A stretch of 64,000 nt of DNA from Fimbriiglobus ruber (GTDB lineage: Bacteria > Planctomycetota > Planctomycetia > Gemmatales > Gemmataceae), in NCBI RefSeq assembly GCF_002197845.1, contig NZ_NIDE01000007.1:1-64000 (forward strand), in the 5' to 3' direction. Position numbers and translations under genes: made by a program. Position 1 is the first letter of the stretch. Every line of letters begins with the position of its first letter. This document shows, in pieces, positions 1-8,414 of the stretch. Below the pieces are notes generated by a model. That model had not been told where the DNA came from. It saw only the letters and a program-made list of their open reading frames with translations, and ran no database searches.

Positions 1-1514
1 TGCCCGCCATCGCCCAGCAACCGCCCGCCCCCAAACCGCTCACGGAGGACGGTGGCCAACCCGTCGGCAACAACCAAAACAGTCGCACCGCAGGTCCCGG
101 CGGGCCGGTGCTGCTCGACAACTTCCACCTCATTCAGAAGTTGGCCCGGTTCGACCGCGAACGCATCCCGGAGCGGGTCGTCCACGCCCGCGGCGTCGGG
201 GTCCACGGCGAGTTCGTCAGCTACGGCGACTGGTCGACCCACACCAAAGCGAAGCTGTTTGCCGCCAAGGGCAAGACGACGCCGACGTTCGTGCGGTTCA
301 GCACGGTCATCCACCCAGCCGGCTCGCCCGAACAGCTCCGCGACCCGCGCGGGTTCGCCGTCAAGTTTTACACGGAGGAGGGGAACTGGGATCTGGTGGG
401 GAACAACTTGCCGGTGTTCTTCATCCGCGACGCGATGAAGTTCCCGGACATGGTTCACTCGCTCAAGCCGAGCCCGGTCACCAACCAGCAAGACCCGAAT
501 CGGTTCTTCGACTTCTTCAGCCACGTGCCCGAATCGACGCACATGCTGACCTTCCTGTACTCGGACCAGGGTACCCCGGCGAACCTCCGGCAGATGGACG
601 GTTTCGGCGTCCATGCGTTCAAGTGGGTCAACGCCAAGGGCGACGTGACTTACGTGAAGTTCAACTGGCGGAGCCAACAGGGGCACAAAACGATGACTGC
701 GGCCGAGGCCGCTGCCGCGTCGGCCAAGAACCACAGCGGGCACACCGAAGACCTGTACGAAGCGATTGCCGCAAAGGACTTCCCGAGCTGGGAACTCGGC
801 GTGCAGATGCTCCCGGCCGCCGACCTCGACAAGTTCGACTTCGACCTGCTCGACGCAACGAAAGTCTGGACCGGCGTGGACGAAGTGAAAGTCGGCAAAC
901 TGACACTGAACCGCGTACCCGAGAACTTCTTCCAGGTCACCGAGCAGGCCGCCTTTTCGCCCGGCATGGTAGTGCCCGGCATCGAGCCGAGCGAGGACAA
1001 ACTCCTCCAGGGCCGCCTGTTCAGCTACGCGGACACGCAGCGCTACCGCATCGGCGCCAACTATCTCGACGTGCCGGTGAACCGCCCGCTCGCCCAAGTC
1101 GCGAACAACAACCAGAACGGGGCGTTGAACCAGGGTGTCCGGGCGGGCGATGTGAACTACGAGCCGAGTGTGACCACCGGTGGCCGCCGCGACCAACCCG
1201 AGAGCGAAGCGAGTAAGGCCACGCTGGTCGGCACTGTAACCCAACAGCCGATCAAGAAGACGCTCAACTTCAAACAAGCAGGCGACCTGTTCGAGTCCTT
1301 CGCCGACGAGCAGAAGACGAACCTGATCGCCAACCTCGCGGGCGACCTGGGCCGCGTGAAGAACGCCGAGGTGAAGCTGACGATGGTGTCGTACTTTTAT
1401 CGGGCTAACGCGGACTACGGCACCCGATTGGCGAAGGCGGTGGGCGTGAACCTCGACGCGGTCAAGGAGAAGGTGGAACAACCCCAGACGAATACCGGGG
1501 CGAGCCGGAAGTAA
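1..1514 (+). CDS. katA: Catalase, 5' end cut off by window edge
   Basis: Heme catalase that converts hydrogen peroxide to water and oxygen. The reading frame is open from base 3, upstream of any start codon, and begins with the typical catalase N-terminal segment (PLTEDGGQPVGNNQNS), so only a few residues are missing. The distal histidine lies in RVVHARGVGVHGEF. The proximal heme-tyrosine region is RLFSYADTQRYRIG, and the NADPH/C-terminal region ends with TGASRK. The visible length (about 500 residues) fits small-subunit monofunctional catalases. The next gene on the same strand, 43 bases downstream, is a secreted ankyrin protein, as in the katB-ankB arrangement known from Pseudomonas. No signal peptide can be judged because the start is missing. 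Confidence 0.95.
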   Translation, partial: PAIAQQPPAPKPLTEDGGQPVGNNQNSRTAGPGGPVLLDNFHLIQKLARFDRERIPERVVHARGVGVHGEFVSYGDWSTHTKAKLFAAKGKTTPTFVRFSTVIHPAGSPEQLRDPRGFAVKFYTEEGNWDLVGNNLPVFFIRDAMKFPDMVHSLKPSPVTNQQDPNRFFDFFSHVPESTHMLTFLYSDQGTPANLRQMDGFGVHAFKWVNAKGDVTYVKFNWRSQQGHKTMTAAEAAAASAKNHSGHTEDLYEAIAAKDFPSWELGVQMLPAADLDKFDFDLLDATKVWTGVDEVKVGKLTLNRVPENFFQVTEQAAFSPGMVVPGIEPSEDKLLQGRLFSYADTQRYRIGANYLDVPVNRPLAQVANNNQNGALNQGVRAGDVNYEPSVTTGGRRDQPESEASKATLVGTVTQQPIKKTLNFKQAGDLFESFADEQKTNLIANLAGDLGRVKNAEVKLTMVSYFYRANADYGTRLAKAVGVNLDAVKEKVEQPQTNTGASRK

Positions 1515-1557
1515 GGCCGGACCTTTGATCTGGAGGGATCATAAATCGAGGCATATC

Positions 1558-2184
1558 ATGTGGTTCCCGGCTCTGTCCGTCGTAGCGATCGCATTCGGCG
1601 GCGGTCCTGCTCAGGCTCGCGAGCGCGAGTCTGCCCCGGCACCTCGTGTCGCGGCTCTGGAACTCACGCCGGAAGTGGCCGTCAGGCTCCGCGAGGTGGC
1701 TTTCCAGGCTGCCCGGGAGGGAGACCTGACGACGTTGGCCGCGTATCTCGACACGGGCCGGCCGGTGAACGAACCCAATGCCCGTGGTGACACCTTGCTG
1801 ACGGTGGCGGCATACTCGGGCCAGGAAAGTGCCGTTGCCCTGATCCTGACGCGGCCCAAAGTCCAGGTCGACGCCCGCAACAAAATGGGCCTGACGGCAC
1901 TGGCTGCGGCCGCGTACAAGGGGCACGTCGGCATCGCCAGGAAGTTGGTCGCGGCCGGGGCCGACGTGAACGCCGCCAACGGCAGTGGCCAAACGGCCCT
2001 CATGTTCGCGGCCCTGACGGGGCGAACGAAGATGGTCGACTACCTGCTCTCGGCCGGCGCCGAACCCCGGATGGCTGATGCGAGTGGTAATACGGCGAAG
2101 ACGCTGGCCGCGAAGCAAGGAGCCGCGGAAGTGGTGCGGTTGATCGAAGCAGTTACGAAGCGGCAGCGAAAAGATGAGCAGTGA
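1558..2184 (+). CDS. Secreted ankyrin-repeat protein next to catalase
   Basis: A 208-residue protein with an N-terminal signal peptide (WFPALSVVAIAFGGGPAQA) followed by about four ankyrin repeats. Repeat signatures such as GDTLLTVAAYSGQESAVALI, GLTALAAAAYKGHVGIARKL and GQTALMFAALTGRTKMVDYL are spaced by about 33 residues. The ATG at 1558 is preferred over the upstream TTG in frame because the protein then begins with the signal sequence; a purine-rich GGAGG lies some 20 bases upstream. It follows katA closely and is probably co-transcribed. In Pseudomonas aeruginosa the ankyrin protein AnkB beside katB is needed for full catalase activity, so a supporting role at the membrane or in the periplasm is inferred here, not shown. 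Confidence 0.85.
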   Translation: MWFPALSVVAIAFGGGPAQARERESAPAPRVAALELTPEVAVRLREVAFQAAREGDLTTLAAYLDTGRPVNEPNARGDTLLTVAAYSGQESAVALILTRPKVQVDARNKMGLTALAAAAYKGHVGIARKLVAAGADVNAANGSGQTALMFAALTGRTKMVDYLLSAGAEPRMADASGNTAKTLAAKQGAAEVVRLIEAVTKRQRKDEQ

Positions 2185-2225
2185 CTGCGGCAGCGCCGTG
2201 TGATGGGATCGAAGAGTCATAACGT

Positions 2226-2251
2226 CCGTACCCGCTCCTACGCGGGTACGG
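2226..2251. terminator. Hairpin between convergent genes
   Basis: A perfect 10-bp stem (CCGTACCCGC/GCGGGTACGG) with a 6-base loop lies between the ends of the ankyrin gene (+) and the lipoprotein gene (-). There is no long T tract, so its role as a bidirectional terminator is inferred from position. Confidence 0.5.
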
Positions 2252-2267
2252 CGTTGGTTCGTTCGGG

Positions 2268-2738
2268 TTACTTCTTTCCAGTCGCCGTCAATTTCAAATC
2301 GTACGCCCCGGGCTGTGGGTGTTCGACGATCTCGATCGTGAGCGGCGTTCTGTTGGGATTGAGGTACTTGGGATCGATCTTGAAAGCCGGCTGGCCCGGG
2401 AAAACCGGCGGCGCGCCGACCATGTTCGCCCGCACGCTGACCTTGTACCACCCGAGCGGAATCCCCGAGCCCGAGTCGGAACGGGTGATCCCTGCCGTCT
2501 GGAGTTCAAACCGGCCGCCCCGGATCGGGCTCGTGCAACTTACCTGGGCCGTGTTCCCCCTGGACACGTCCGGGTCGAAGGACAAAATTCCGCCCTCCAT
2601 CGGCTTACCGTCCAACTCCACGGACCCACCGGCCGGCACCCGCTTGAGCCCCTGCGAGCAACCTACGGGGACGAGCAGCGCGACGGCACAAAGACCGATT
2701 AGCGCGTGCAACCCCCGGCGGACGAGGTATGAAGACAA
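2268..2738 (-). CDS. Small planctomycete lipoprotein, carboxypeptidase-regulatory-like
   Basis: A 156-residue protein with a lipoprotein signal: basic start, hydrophobic stretch and the lipobox-like LLVPVGCSQ with Cys about residue 27. The mature part has the pattern PAGGSVELDGKPMEGGILSFDP, typical of the small beta-sandwich lipoproteins that planctomycetes encode next to DUF1559 genes; it ends EIVEHPQPGAYDLKLTATGKK. It lies downstream of the DUF1559 gene on the same strand, with a 214-base gap that contains a GC-rich hairpin. The molecular function is unknown. The family assignment rests on the sequence pattern and neighbour, and is fairly secure. Confidence 0.8.
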   Translation of the reverse strand: MSSYLVRRGLHALIGLCAVALLVPVGCSQGLKRVPAGGSVELDGKPMEGGILSFDPDVSRGNTAQVSCTSPIRGGRFELQTAGITRSDSGSGIPLGWYKVSVRANMVGAPPVFPGQPAFKIDPKYLNPNRTPLTIEIVEHPQPGAYDLKLTATGKK

Positions 2739-2869
2739 GATAGCCTCCGATCAAATGCGATGAGTTCGGCGGCCCCCGAGACGGTCGGTTGGCGAGCCAT
2801 AAAGTAGGGATCGGTGGTCATATTTCCGCCGATTGAAATCATCCGTTTTGAGTTTTTTTCGTGTCGGGA

Positions 2870-2895
2870 GCGGGCGGGACCGCTGTCCCGCCCGC
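2870..2895. repeat. GC-rich hairpin between DUF1559 and lipoprotein genes
   Basis: Perfect 10-bp inverted repeat GCGGGCGGGA/TCCCGCCCGC with a 6-base loop. A run of seven T lies on the + strand before it, that is, on the side away from a minus-strand terminator tail. It could reduce read-through from the DUF1559 gene into the lipoprotein gene. Confidence 0.4.
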
Positions 2896-2952
2896 CGGAA
2901 TGATCATCTCACGGTTTCACACCGTATGCCCGACCGTGTTATGTCACACCGA

Positions 2953-3990
2953 TCACCAGTCGCTGCCGAGGACGTTGCCGTCGATCGGGTTGCAGGCGTT
3001 GATCCAGGTGGTTGACGACATGCCCGAGGCGACCGTGCGGACGCTGCCGTCCCCGAGACCGACGAGCATGGCGCCGGTGTGGGGCGAGGTCAGGATCGAC
3101 GGGCTACAGTTGCCGGTCGCCGGGGTGATCTGGAACGGCAGGTTCCCGGAGGCGAAGTCCGGGTAGCCGTAAATGTAAACCCCGATCTCGTTCCCGTTCG
3201 GTGCCCCGCCCGTGGGAGCCCCCGCGTAGTTGCCGGAGGAATCGCGGGCGGTATTGTTGGCCGCATACGTCGGCCAACCGAAGGCGGGGATCGGGTGCTG
3301 GGTGCCCGTGAAGTAAGGGTTCACGCCCCAGTCGACGTAATTCGCCGCGGCCCAACCCACGTTGGACCCGTTACAGTTCTCGACGTGGTGGGCGAGGATG
3401 ATCGTGTTCGAGAGCCCGTCCGGCATCGCGTTGATCAGGGGCTTGTTGATGTTCGGGTCGAACACCATGATGTTGGCCCGGTAGCCGGTGGTGCCCCACA
3501 GTGTCCCGAGTGGCGACCCGCCGGAGGCGTAAGAACCCGGGTCCAGGTGCGTCGGGTTCGTCGAGTCGGACGGGCACAGGTAAGTTTTGACGGTGGTCAC
3601 GGCGACGTAGTCGCTGAAATAGACGAACCCGTCGTTCGCGACGGTGGAATTCGAACTCGTTCCCATCGTGTAAAGCGCCGTCTGCTCGATGAACGGTAGG
3701 AGGTCGGTGAACAGAGTGCGCTCGTTCCAGTTCCCGTAAGTCGCGAACCCCTTGTTGCTGAACCACATCCCGGGAAGTTTCTGATACGTGTTTTCGTAGT
3801 TGTGGGCGGCCAGGCCGATCTGCTTGATGTTGTTCGAACACGTCATGCGGGCGGCCGCCTCGCGGACCTTTTGGACCGCGGGCAGGAGCAGGCCGATCAG
3901 GATCGCGATGATCGCGATGACGACCAGTAATTCGATCAGCGTAAACGCGCGGCGACCGACCCGCGCCCGTTGGCAGGAGGAAATAGGCAT
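2953..3990 (-). CDS. DUF1559 protein with prepilin-type N-terminus
   Basis: A 345-residue protein of the large planctomycete DUF1559 family. The N-terminus carries a type IV pilin-like cleavage/methylation motif ([20 protein letters not shown], residues about 14-33), followed by [20 protein letters not shown], the usual family signature. The C-terminus has the GLGDGSVR segment (the HxDG-type motif, here GDGSV) and ends [16 protein letters not shown]. Such proteins are thought to be pseudopilin-like and exported through a type II/IV-pilus-like system; individual roles are not established. The small lipoprotein downstream is its usual companion. Confidence 0.92.
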   Translation of the reverse strand: MPISSCQRARVGRRAFTLIELLVVIAIIAILIGLLLPAVQKVREAAARMTCSNNIKQIGLAAHNYENTYQKLPGMWFSNKGFATYGNWNERTLFTDLLPFIEQTALYTMGTSSNSTVANDGFVYFSDYVAVTTVKTYLCPSDSTNPTHLDPGSYASGGSPLGTLWGTTGYRANIMVFDPNINKPLINAMPDGLSNTIILAHHVENCNGSNVGWAAANYVDWGVNPYFTGTQHPIPAFGWPTYAANNTARDSSGNYAGAPTGGAPNGNEIGVYIYGYPDFASGNLPFQITPATGNCSPSILTSPHTGAMLVGLGDGSVRTVASGMSSTTWINACNPIDGNVLGSDW

Positions 3991-4284
3991 GGAAGATCTC
4001 GTGGACGACAGAAACGAATGGTGTCGAAAGGAAGGCTAATCCACTCGCTAGGGCAAAGGAAATGCCGGACGAGGACTCGCCCCTTGAAATCTAGCGCAAG
4101 GTCTTGCCGCGAAGATTATTAGCCTGGCGGCGTAATTTTCGCCGCCATATCCGATGCTGGAACGACCGACTGTCTTTCCAGCACGTTTCGCCGAGATTGC
4201 GCGCAATCTGACAACTCGTAACGAAGTCGTCCCGTGGCATCGCCGTCGGATATGAAGTGTGAGAATTGAAGGGGAGAAGCACGC
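3991..4284. other. Intergenic leader upstream of the DUF1559 gene
   Basis: No gene is supported here. The stretch is less GC-rich than its surroundings and contains a small hairpin (GGCGGCG/CGCCGCC, about 4124-4144). It should hold the promoter of the minus-strand DUF1559 gene, but no convincing promoter boxes were identified. Confidence 0.4.
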
Positions 4285-4311
4285 CGGGCCGCGGTTTTGT
4301 ACCGCGGCCCG
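4285..4311 (-). terminator. Terminator hairpin after the L9 gene
   Basis: Perfect 11-bp stem CGGGCCGCGGT/ACCGCGGCCCG with a 5-base loop, 32 bases past the rplI stop codon. The following minus-strand sequence is only weakly T-rich. It probably ends the L25-Pth-S6-SSB-L9 transcript. Confidence 0.6.
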
Positions 4312-4342
4312 ACTTATGAACATGCTTTCATTTCCCGGCGAC

Positions 4343-4927
4343 TTACTTCTTGGGCGGGGTCTGTTGCAGGGCGACGACCAGCACCTGGATCTTGGCCTCG
4401 ATCCCGTACCCGAGGGACAGCGGGACTTCGGTCAGGGTGTTGGCTTCCTTGATGTGGTGTTCGAGCTTGACCATTTCGTGCTCGACCATCAGGTTCTTGC
4501 CCTTGAGGGTCTTGCTGATCTCGATCGGGCCGATCGAGCCGTACAGGTGGCCATCCTCGGTCGCGTTCGCCTCGATCGTGAGGCTGGTGAGCCGGCTGAT
4601 CTGTTCGGCGAGAACCTTGAGGTCCGCGACCTTGGCGTCGCGGGCCTTCTGGACCTTGATCTTGTACCGCTCCAGCAACTTCAGGTTGTGGGCGGTCGGG
4701 ATCACGGCCAGGCTGTTCGGCAGGAGGTAGTTCCGGGCGTACCCGGCCTTGACCTCGACGAGGTCGCCTTGCTTGCCGAGGTGCTGCACGTCCTCGATCA
4801 ACACGATCTGGGTGCCGCCGTGGGTGCCCTTCGGCACCTGCTGCCGCTTCTTCACCTTCGGCTGCGGTAACTTCTTTTCCGTCTTGTCGGCGGCCTTGGT
4901 CTTGGCCTTGGTGGTCGTTTTGGCCAT
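4343..4927 (-). CDS. rplI: 50S ribosomal protein L9
   Basis: Large-subunit ribosomal protein L9. The conserved N-domain starts about residue 41 with QIVLIEDVQHLGKQGDLVEV followed by KAGYARNYLLP, and the C-domain contains GHLYGSIGPIEI. At 194 residues it is longer than the usual 150 or so because of a basic, lysine-rich N-terminal extension (MAKTTTKAKTKAADKTEKK…) before the L9 core. The ATG is preceded by AGGCTTCCTCCG, and no later start fits the core. It is the last gene of the minus-strand cluster. In most bacteria rpsR lies between ssb and rplI; here the 67-base gap has no room for it. Confidence 0.96.
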   Translation of the reverse strand: MAKTTTKAKTKAADKTEKKLPQPKVKKRQQVPKGTHGGTQIVLIEDVQHLGKQGDLVEVKAGYARNYLLPNSLAVIPTAHNLKLLERYKIKVQKARDAKVADLKVLAEQISRLTSLTIEANATEDGHLYGSIGPIEISKTLKGKNLMVEHEMVKLEHHIKEANTLTEVPLSLGYGIEAKIQVLVVALQQTPPKK

Positions 4928-4994
4928 CGGAGGAAGCCTTTAGGAGTATCCGCGGGTCGGGAGCTTGTGACCGGCCCGCGCGGGATCTTCGGAA

Positions 4995-5515
4995 TTAAAA
5001 CGGGATGTCGCCCTGGTCGCCGTGATCGTCCTGTTCGACGGGCGGCCGACTCCCCCCGGTCTTCGGGGGCGGGCCGAACGACCCGCGGTTGGCGGGCGGT
5101 CGCGGCGGGGCGTCCATCTCTTCGTCGCCGCCGCCACCCCCGCCCATCGGGTCCCCCCGCCGGTCCGCGGGTCGAGGAGTTGGAGGTTGTCGACGACGAT
5201 CTTGTGCTTGGACCGCTTCTGGCCGGTCGTCTTGTCGTCCCACCGGTCGAGGTGCAACTTGCCTTCGATCATCACCTGCGAGCCCTTGCGGCAGCGGTCG
5301 CGAACAATATCGGCCAGCTTGCCGAATTCACCGCGGTTGAACGCTTCCGCGTCGATGAACATCGGGTCGTCTTCCCACTGACCTGTCTGACTATTCTTGC
5401 GGCGGTTGGTCACCGCAAAGCCGAACGACGCTACCATGCCGCCGTTCGCGAAGGCGCGGGTTTCCGGGTCGCGGGTGAGCCGGCCGATCAGGATCACTTT
5501 GTTCAGGTTCGCCAC
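4995..5515 (-). CDS. ssb: Single-stranded DNA-binding protein, frameshifted near residue 120
   Basis: SSB binds single-stranded DNA in replication and repair. The OB-fold core runs from the GTG start (VANLNKVILIGRLTRDPE) to about residue 119 (KIVVDNLQLLDPRTGG). The GTG at 5515 has GGAGG eight bases upstream and is preferred to the longer ATG start at 5539. As written, the frame then leaves the SSB sequence and yields an Arg/Pro-rich tail ending at 4940. Adding one G to the six-G run (C6 at 5153-5158 on the + strand) instead gives a Gly-rich linker and the classic acidic tip DDHGDQGDIPF, ending at 4995. The gene is therefore either truly frameshifted or contains a sequencing error; the latter is more likely for an essential gene. 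Confidence 0.9.
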
Positions 5516-5682
5516 GGTCTGTCCTCCGATCGGCCCCACCCCAAGGGGAAGTTTTAGGTATTCAGGGAAGTCGTGTGAGCGGGGTCGAGCCGTTATTTAG
5601 AGGTTACGCGAAACAAGTACCGCGGTACAAGGTTCGTAAACGATTTCGGTGCGGCCGAACCTGACGCCAGGCCGAGCAGCTG

Positions 5683-6192
5683 TTACTCGGGCTTATCGCC
5701 GTCGCGACGCCGGCGGGGTCCGCCGCCGCCACCACCGCCGAAGCCGCCGCCGCTGATGCCGGCCGGGATGCCGTCCATCTCCACCCCGTCACCCAGGTTC
5801 GGGGTGACGTCCGTCGGGGCGGTTTCGTCCTGCATCCCGCGGACCGCGAAGGCCGCGCCGGTGTCGTTCTTGGCGACGTCCAGAATCGCTTCGGCCCACT
5901 TCGGGTCGACGTTCAACGTCATCTGCCGCAGAACACTTTCGTTGATGGCAAGGTCGCGTTCCAGTTCCCGCTGTTTCAGGCTGTCCATCTTGTAATAAAC
6001 GATGTGGAAGGCGCCCTTCTTCTGCTTCTTGATCGGGTACGCCAACTTCCGGTCGTCCCACGGGCGGCTGACCACGATCTCCGCCCCGTACCGCTCCAGC
6101 GTGGTGTGGAGCTGGCCCTTGACCCCGTCCGGGTCGGTGGAGAGCTTGGTGGAGTCGAGCAGGAAGAGCGTTTCGTACAGTTCTACAGACAT
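5683..6192 (-). CDS. rpsF: 30S ribosomal protein S6
   Basis: Small-subunit ribosomal protein S6, first of the canonical rpsF-ssb-(rpsR)-rplI group. The core begins MSVELYETLFLLDSTKLS and contains PWDDRKLAYPIKKQKKGAFH and the helix ELERDLAINESVLRQM, followed by the S6 strand TLNVDP. At 169 residues it exceeds the usual 95-135 because of a C-terminal extension of about 65 residues that ends in a glycine-rich, arginine-rich tail (GGGGGGGPRRRRDGDKPE). The tail is low complexity and its role is unknown. Neighbours are pth upstream and ssb downstream on the same strand. Confidence 0.96.
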   Translation of the reverse strand: MSVELYETLFLLDSTKLSTDPDGVKGQLHTTLERYGAEIVVSRPWDDRKLAYPIKKQKKGAFHIVYYKMDSLKQRELERDLAINESVLRQMTLNVDPKWAEAILDVAKNDTGAAFAVRGMQDETAPTDVTPNLGDGVEMDGIPAGISGGGFGGGGGGGPRRRRDGDKPE

Positions 6193-6352
6193 CGAATCCT
6201 CAGCCGGATGACCCGGCAGCGTGGTTACCGTGGCTCATGTGGCCAGGTCACCCCTGTCCCACACGACCCCGCCCACCGAGGCGGGGAGCAACCGGGGCTG
6301 GTGCCCCGTAAAAAACTCGTCGCAAGCAACTTCTGACCCAGAGGGAAGCCCG

Positions 6353-6405
6353 CCCAGGGTTTACACCCTGGGCTATTGACTTCCGCCCCGTTGGGGCTCA
6401 AAACC
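6353..6405. repeat. Dispersed palindromic repeat (copy 1)
   Basis: CCCAGGGTTTACACCCTGGG is followed by CTATTG and then by a second small hairpin (GCCCCGTTGGGGC). The same two-part pattern recurs at 61722-61775, so this is a dispersed REP-like element. It lies in the 223-base gap between pth and rpsF. Confidence 0.6.
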
Positions 6406-6415
6406 CGTCGTGTAT

Positions 6416-7111
6416 TTACGACGCCTTCGGGCCATCGGACCCCGTCGTGTCGGGCGTTTTTTCGTCTTTCTTCTTCCGCCGCTTCTCGGCGTCCGTGGCC
6501 TGGTCCCGACCTTCGCCGTCTTTCTTCGGAGCCTTCGGCTTGGCGTCCGGTTCGGGGCCGTTGGCCTTGTTCATACTGACTTCGATCCCGGCTCGCACCC
6601 ACAGGAGGGCAACCCCTGCGGCCTTGGCGACCGTATCTTCGACAGCCGATCGTTCTCCGGGCTTGAACCGCGAAAGCACAAAGTCGACCGCCTCATTCGG
6701 CCCGGGCTGCCCGACTCCAATTCGCAGGCGGGGGTATTCGTCCGTCCCCAGCTGCTCCTGAATGTTCCGCAGCCCGTTCTGTCCGCCGTGGCTGCCCTTC
6801 GAGCGAACCCGGAGCTTACCCAGCGGGAGGTTGAAGTCGTCGCTAATGACCAGCAGGTCGGCCGTCGCCAACTTGTAGAAGTCGACGACTTGCCGGACCG
6901 CCCGGCCGCTCAGGTTCATGAACGTCTCGGGTTTTACGAGCAACACCTGCTCGTTACCCTCTTTCAGTTCCGCGATCTGGGCCTGAAACTTGGCCCGGAA
7001 CGGTCCGCACCCGGGGGCCGCGGCGAGGTAGTCGACCACGTCGAACCCGACGTTGTGCCGGGTGCCGGCGTACTTCGGTCCCGGGTTGCCGAGGCCGACG
7101 ATGACCTTCAT
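6416..7111 (-). CDS. pth: Peptidyl-tRNA hydrolase
   Basis: Releases tRNA from stalled peptidyl-tRNA in the cytoplasm. The start MKVIVGLGNPGPKYAGTRHN holds the family signature with the catalytic histidine (TRHNVGF, about residue 20) and the conserved asparagine (GNPG). KPETFMNLSGRAV, SDDFNLPLGKLRVR and GSHGGQNGLRNI follow in order; the aspartate of SDD corresponds to catalytic Asp93 of E. coli Pth. At 231 residues it is about 40 longer than usual; the extra C-terminal part is highly charged (Lys/Glu/Asp-rich) and probably disordered. It lies between rplY and rpsF on the same strand, the common ctc-pth pairing. Confidence 0.96.
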   Translation of the reverse strand: MKVIVGLGNPGPKYAGTRHNVGFDVVDYLAAAPGCGPFRAKFQAQIAELKEGNEQVLLVKPETFMNLSGRAVRQVVDFYKLATADLLVISDDFNLPLGKLRVRSKGSHGGQNGLRNIQEQLGTDEYPRLRIGVGQPGPNEAVDFVLSRFKPGERSAVEDTVAKAAGVALLWVRAGIEVSMNKANGPEPDAKPKAPKKDGEGRDQATDAEKRRKKKDEKTPDTTGSDGPKAS

Positions 7112-7204
7112 GGCGGCACACTCGCGGCAGCGAGGAGCGGGACGCGGAGGCGGGAGTGCGACGGCCGCCGGTAGCGACGGCCGCGCGATTCCGCCTCACG
7201 GGCG

Positions 7205-7867
7205 TCACTTCTCCTCGGCTTCCCCTTCCTTCGGCTTCTTGGCGGTGAGGACTTCCGGTTCGGCCGGGCTGGCTTCCGCCACGACCGCTTCGGCGCCGGG
7301 CAGCTTGAGTTGGACGACGATGGCTTCGGGCCCTTCCAGCACCTTCACGCCTTCGGGCAGGGTGAGTTCCTTGACGTGGATCGGGTGGCCGAGGGTCAGG
7401 TTGGTCAGGTCGATGCGGATGGCGTCCGGGATCTGGGCGAACTCGCATTCGACGTGGAGATGGTGGAGCGGTTGGTCGAGCACCCCGCCGCCGGTCGCCT
7501 TGGGGGCGTTCCGGAGTTCGACCGGGACCACGACCTTGACGATTTCGGTCAGCGACCGCCGCTCGAAGTCGACGTGGATCATCTCTTTACCGAGGTGATC
7601 CCACTGGAGTTCCTTGATCAGCACGGTGTCGGTCTTGCCGCCGAGCGTCAGGGAAAACATCCGGGCGTGCTGGACGCGGATCGCGCGGTCGAGTTCTTCG
7701 GCGTTGACCGAGACGTGGGCGACCGGTTCCTTGTGTCCGTACACGATGGCCGGGATGAGCCCCTGCTTGCGGAGCTTGGCCGAGGCCCGGGAGCCCTTCT
7801 TGCCGTCGCGGGCCTGGGCGGTGAGGGTGGCGACCTTCTTATCCGACGACTTGGTGGCGGCTGCCAT
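7205..7867 (-). CDS. rplY: 50S ribosomal protein L25/general stress protein Ctc
   Basis: L25 binds 5S rRNA. The N-terminal L25 domain covers about residues 12-100 (ARDGKKGSRASAKLRKQGLI, PAIVYGHKEPV, LIKELQWDHLGKEMIHVDFE), and the Ctc-type C-terminal beta domain covers about 105-200 (GGGVLDQPLHHLHVECEFAQ; then LTLPEGVKVLEGPEAIVVQL). The ATG at 7867 (MAAATKSSDKKVATL) has GAGG about 11 bases upstream and is preferred to an earlier in-frame codon at 7900. Length is 220 residues, normal for the two-domain form. It is the first gene of the minus-strand cluster, so the cluster promoter should lie just upstream of 7867. Confidence 0.95.
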   Translation of the reverse strand: MAAATKSSDKKVATLTAQARDGKKGSRASAKLRKQGLIPAIVYGHKEPVAHVSVNAEELDRAIRVQHARMFSLTLGGKTDTVLIKELQWDHLGKEMIHVDFERRSLTEIVKVVVPVELRNAPKATGGGVLDQPLHHLHVECEFAQIPDAIRIDLTNLTLGHPIHVKELTLPEGVKVLEGPEAIVVQLKLPGAEAVVAEASPAEPEVLTAKKPKEGEAEEK

Positions 7868-8151
7868 GTGCGATCGACCTCGGGGGCCGGCTGCTCTCAC
7901 GGGTAATCAGCCCGCTACCATCGCCTGCCCCGAACCGTGAAAATCCCGGCGTGGGGATCGCGCCTGCAAAGCAAAAACAGGCGACCCAATGGTAGGCCGC
8001 ACTGTCCTGTTCCGGCGCGAAGCAAAGAGAGATTATGTCGCGCAGGCAAATGACCGACAAGGGGGCGGAGAAAAATCGTGCCGAACGGAACGCGGCTCGG
8101 TGAAACAAGAATACCTCCGAAGTCCGTGTCGGCAGCAAAGCACAACCATTC
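7868..8151. other. Intergenic region upstream of rplY
   Basis: No coding region is supported. It should contain the promoter for the L25-Pth-S6-SSB-L9 cluster on the minus strand. No clear promoter boxes, riboswitch or leader hairpin stood out by eye. Confidence 0.3.
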
Positions 8152-8414
8152 GGCTCATGAGGCGGCCGAGGTGCTTCGGCCCGACCGCAGGTCTCCCGCC
8201 CCGACCCCCCACCGGCGCTCGGCGCGGGTCTCCGACCCCGCCGCTCTTCGGACCGCAGGTCTCCCACGCCAGCCTGGCGCAGGCGGCGGTGTCCGAGGGG
8301 TGAGCGTCGGGAGACCTGCGGTCCGAAGAGCGGCGGGGTCGGAGACCCGCGCCGAGCGCCGGTGGGGGTCGGGGCGGGATGTTGCGCCCTTCCACCTCGG
8401 CCGTCTCATGAACC
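8152..8414. mobile_element. MITE-like inverted-repeat element with 8-bp flanking repeats
   Basis: The 263-bp block is nearly all inverted repeat. Its outer ends read GGCTCATGAGGCGGCCGAGG and, on the other strand, GGTTCATGAGACGGCCGAGG, and the inner arms match for about 75 bp around CGGCGCTCGGCGCGGGTCTC. The octamer AACCATTC lies immediately outside both ends (8144-8151 and 8415-8422), as expected of a target-site duplication. There is no transposase, so a non-autonomous element is likely. The remaining 400 bases to the next gene (8423-8811) hold no supported gene and are less GC-rich. Confidence 0.75.

Noticed and set aside
4940-4994. C-terminal Arg/Thr-rich tail of the uncorrected SSB frame
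   Set aside because: The tail does not resemble SSB, while the neighbouring frame ends in the conserved DIPF tip.
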